Under the pieces are notes generated by a model. The model made no database searches, was not told the origin of the DNA, and was given only the letters and a program-made list of their open reading frames with translations. A DNA stretch of 5,416 bases from Chloroflexota bacterium (GTDB lineage: Bacteria; Chloroflexota; Limnocylindria; Limnocylindrales; CSP1-4). The position numbers were made by a program, and so were the translations under genes. Shown piece after piece: positions 3,625-5,416 of this stretch (position 1 is its first letter; each line of letters begins with the position of its first letter). The stretch is taken from positions 1-5,416 of the forward strand of contig JAKAMV010000703.1 in assembly GCA_021812735.1 (NCBI GenBank), read 5' to 3'.

Positions 3625-5416
3625 CTACCCGATCACCTCGAGGCTCGCGAGGCTTGCGAGCATCGTCCTGCGGCCGACCTGCGGGTCCCTGAACGCGACC
3701 TGGACCTCCTCGTCGTCGCGCGTCAGCCTGGACGTGATGACGATGCCGTCACCCCAGCGCGCGTGGCGGACGCGGTCGCCGTCGCGGTAGCGGCGCTCGC
3801 CCGGGACCACTGGGCGGGCGGGGATCCCGCGGGTCACGCCGGGCGGCAGCCCGGGCGCGGCGTCGGGTGCCGGCGGCGAGCCGGGGTGCGGGCGGGCCGG
3901 GCCGCCCGGGGGCACGAACGGCTGCCTGCCCAGCGACCCCGACGGCGCGCCGGCCGCGAACGCCTCGCGCTTCGCCCCCAGGTCCCGGGTGGGCCGGAAC
4001 GGCTCGCCGGGCCCCGGTGCCCCGGGCCGGCCGCTCCCCTGCCGGTACGCACCGCCGCCGGTCCGCGTGAACGAGCCGCCGAGGCGCGACCCCCGCTCGC
4101 GGAACACCACGTCGGGGTCGAGGTCCGAGCCCGCCTCCGCCAGGCGCGGGTCCAGCCGCGGCCCGGTCATGAGCTCGCCCGGGATCTCGAGCAGGAACCG
4201 GCTGGGGATCGACATCCCGCCGCCACCCCAGGTCGCGCGCCGCCAGGCGTGCGAGAGGAACAGGCGCCGCTTCGCGCGGGTGATGCCCACGTACGCGAGC
4301 CGCCGCTCCTCCTCGAGCTCGCGCTCGTCGTCGAGGGCGCGATTGTGCGGGAAGACGCCCTCCTCCATGCCCGCGATGAACACGACCGGGAACTCGAGGC
4401 CCTTCGCCGCGTGGAGCGTGATCAGCGTGACCGCGTCGGCCTCGCCCTCGTAGGAATCCTGGTCGGCGACGAGCGCCGTCTCCTCGAGCAGGCGGTCGAG
4501 CGCATCCTCGGGCGAGAGGTCGCCGTAGCGGCGGGTGACCTCGCGCAGCTCGAGCAGGTTCGCCCAGCGGTCCTCGCCCTCCTCCGAGCCGTCGGCGAGC
4601 ATCGCCCGGTAGCCCGACGCCTCGAGCACCTCGTCGAGCAGCTCCGGCAGCGGCAGGATCCCCAGGCGCGCCCGCAGCCGCCTGACGAGGTTCGCGAACT
4701 CGGCGATCGAGGCCCGGATCCTCTGGCCGATCCCCTCCACCTCTCCACGGCCGGCCGCCTCGAGCGCGCCGAGGTAGGAGCCGCCTGCCCGGTCGGCGCG
4801 CCGCCGCAGCGCCTCCACGCTCCGCTCGCCGATGCCGCGCGCCGGCACGTTGACGATCCGCTCGTAGCTCACCGCGTCCGTGTCCGACCGCAGCACCCGC
4901 AGGTACGCGAGCGCGTCCTTCACCTCGCGCCGCTGGTAGAAGCGCGTCCCGCCGACGAGCTGGTAGCGGATGCCGTAGCGCAGGAACGCCTCCTCGATCG
5001 CGCGGGACTGGCTGTTCATCCGGTACATGACCGCCACGTCCCTGGCCCGGAAGCGCGTGGACTCGTCGTCGTCCGCGCGGCGGGTCAGCCAGGCGCCGCG
5101 ACCCGTGGACCCCACCAGGCCCTCGACCTGGCGGGCGACCCACTCGGCCTCCTCCTCCTCGTTGTAGGCCTCGAAGCGCTGGATCGGGACGCCGCCCTGG
5201 TTCCGCGTCCAGAGCCTCTTGTCGGTCCGCCGCTCGTTGCGCGACACCACCGCGTGGGCCGCGTCGAGGATGAGCTGCGTGGAGCGGTAGTTCTGCTCCA
5301 GCTTCACGACCGTCGCGTCCGGGTAGTCGCGCTCGAAGTCGAGGATGTTCTGGACGTTCGCGCCGCGCCATCCGTAGATGCTCTGGTCGTCGTCGCCCAC
5401 CACGCACAGGTTGCGG
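3625..5416 (-). CDS. UvrD/PcrA-type ATP-dependent DNA helicase, C-terminal portion (partial, N-terminus beyond right edge)
   Basis: A superfamily 1A helicase that unwinds DNA 3' to 5' in repair, replication restart and removal of stalled RNA polymerase. The visible 596 residues (counted from the first full codon at 5415) show motif III VGDDDQSIYGWRGA (6-19), motif IV LEQNYRS (39-45), motif V with LHAAKGLEF (334-342) and motif VI with RRLAYVGITRAK (371-382). Domain 2B and 2A regions lie between motifs IV and VI, with the GGTRFYQRREVKDALAYLR segment (155-173) typical of PcrA/UvrD. Then comes a long low-complexity linker rich in Pro, Gly and Arg (about 440-540), and a C-terminal Tudor-like domain (about 542-596, with GDRVRHARWGDGIV). 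PcrA proteins use this domain to contact RNA polymerase, which favours PcrA over Rep. Motifs Q, I, Ia and II (roughly the first 220-240 residues) are missing only because the window ends. The stop is TAG 3627-3625. I see no neighbour in an obvious operon with it. Confidence 0.95.
   Translation of the reverse strand, partial: RNLCVVGDDDQSIYGWRGANVQNILDFERDYPDATVVKLEQNYRSTQLILDAAHAVVSRNERRTDKRLWTRNQGGVPIQRFEAYNEEEEAEWVARQVEGLVGSTGRGAWLTRRADDDESTRFRARDVAVMYRMNSQSRAIEEAFLRYGIRYQLVGGTRFYQRREVKDALAYLRVLRSDTDAVSYERIVNVPARGIGERSVEALRRRADRAGGSYLGALEAAGRGEVEGIGQRIRASIAEFANLVRRLRARLGILPLPELLDEVLEASGYRAMLADGSEEGEDRWANLLELREVTRRYGDLSPEDALDRLLEETALVADQDSYEGEADAVTLITLHAAKGLEFPVVFIAGMEEGVFPHNRALDDERELEEERRLAYVGITRAKRRLFLSHAWRRATWGGGGMSIPSRFLLEIPGELMTGPRLDPRLAEAGSDLDPDVVFRERGSRLGGSFTRTGGGAYRQGSGRPGAPGPGEPFRPTRDLGAKREAFAAGAPSGSLGRQPFVPPGGPARPHPGSPPAPDAAPGLPPGVTRGIPARPVVPGERRYRDGDRVRHARWGDGIVITSRLTRDDEEVQVAFRDPQVGRRTMLASLASLEVIG

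Noticed and set aside
3642..3665. Repetitive GAGGCTCGCGAGGCTTGCGAG near the helicase end
   Set aside because: It encodes the Leu-Ala-Ser-Leu-Ala-Ser-Leu-Glu end of the Tudor-like domain, so the repetition follows from the protein sequence.
3749..5407. 552-codon minus-strand frame overlapping the helicase
   Set aside because: This is the helicase read in another frame; it is Arg/Gly/Ala-rich with no motif continuity.
1..5416. CRISPR array, insertion sequence ends, phage genes or defence cassette
   Set aside because: No regularly spaced long repeats, transposase motifs or terminal inverted repeats were seen on either strand; the content is transport and repair genes.

Overview
This is a high-GC window (about 70% by eye) with strong G/C bias at third codon positions. 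Its codon use, leaderless-type start and PcrA sequence fit a high-GC Chloroflexota or Actinobacteriota genome. That placement is an inference from general look, since no marker gene here settles the lineage. The high GC content also opens long shadow reading frames opposite every real gene.

Left region (1-1912, all minus strand): a NitT/TauT-type ABC importer operon. In transcription order it holds an ATPase (TTG start at 1912, strong Shine-Dalgarno), a permease joined to it by an ATGA stop/start overlap, and, 39 bp further on, the first 35 codons of a lipoprotein. That lipoprotein is most likely the substrate-binding protein and runs off the left edge. The ligand cannot be read from what is visible.

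Middle region (1913-3035): a divergent intergenic stretch carries four spaced TTGCGG hexamers and a 9-bp tandem repeat. It is followed by a plus-strand gene for a DinB-like four-helix-bundle protein, with a -10-like TACGCT placed as in leaderless genes. Downstream lies a short ankyrin-repeat remnant that can only be read by switching frame. Next come a 14-bp tandem duplication and a strong GC-rich hairpin, located where plus- and minus-strand transcription would converge.

Right region (3036-5416, minus strand): a small unrecognised protein of about 109 residues with a good ribosome binding site and an odd overlapping start arrangement, then the C-terminal three quarters of a UvrD/PcrA-type DNA helicase. 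The helicase shows motifs III, IV, V and VI, a long Pro/Gly/Arg-rich linker and a C-terminal Tudor-like domain; its N-terminus lies beyond the right edge.

Most of the window is ordinary chromosomal content. The items most worth a second look are the ankyrin remnant, the repeat-bearing divergent promoter region and the possible leader peptide in front of the small unknown gene. I see no clear evidence of a new multi-gene system.
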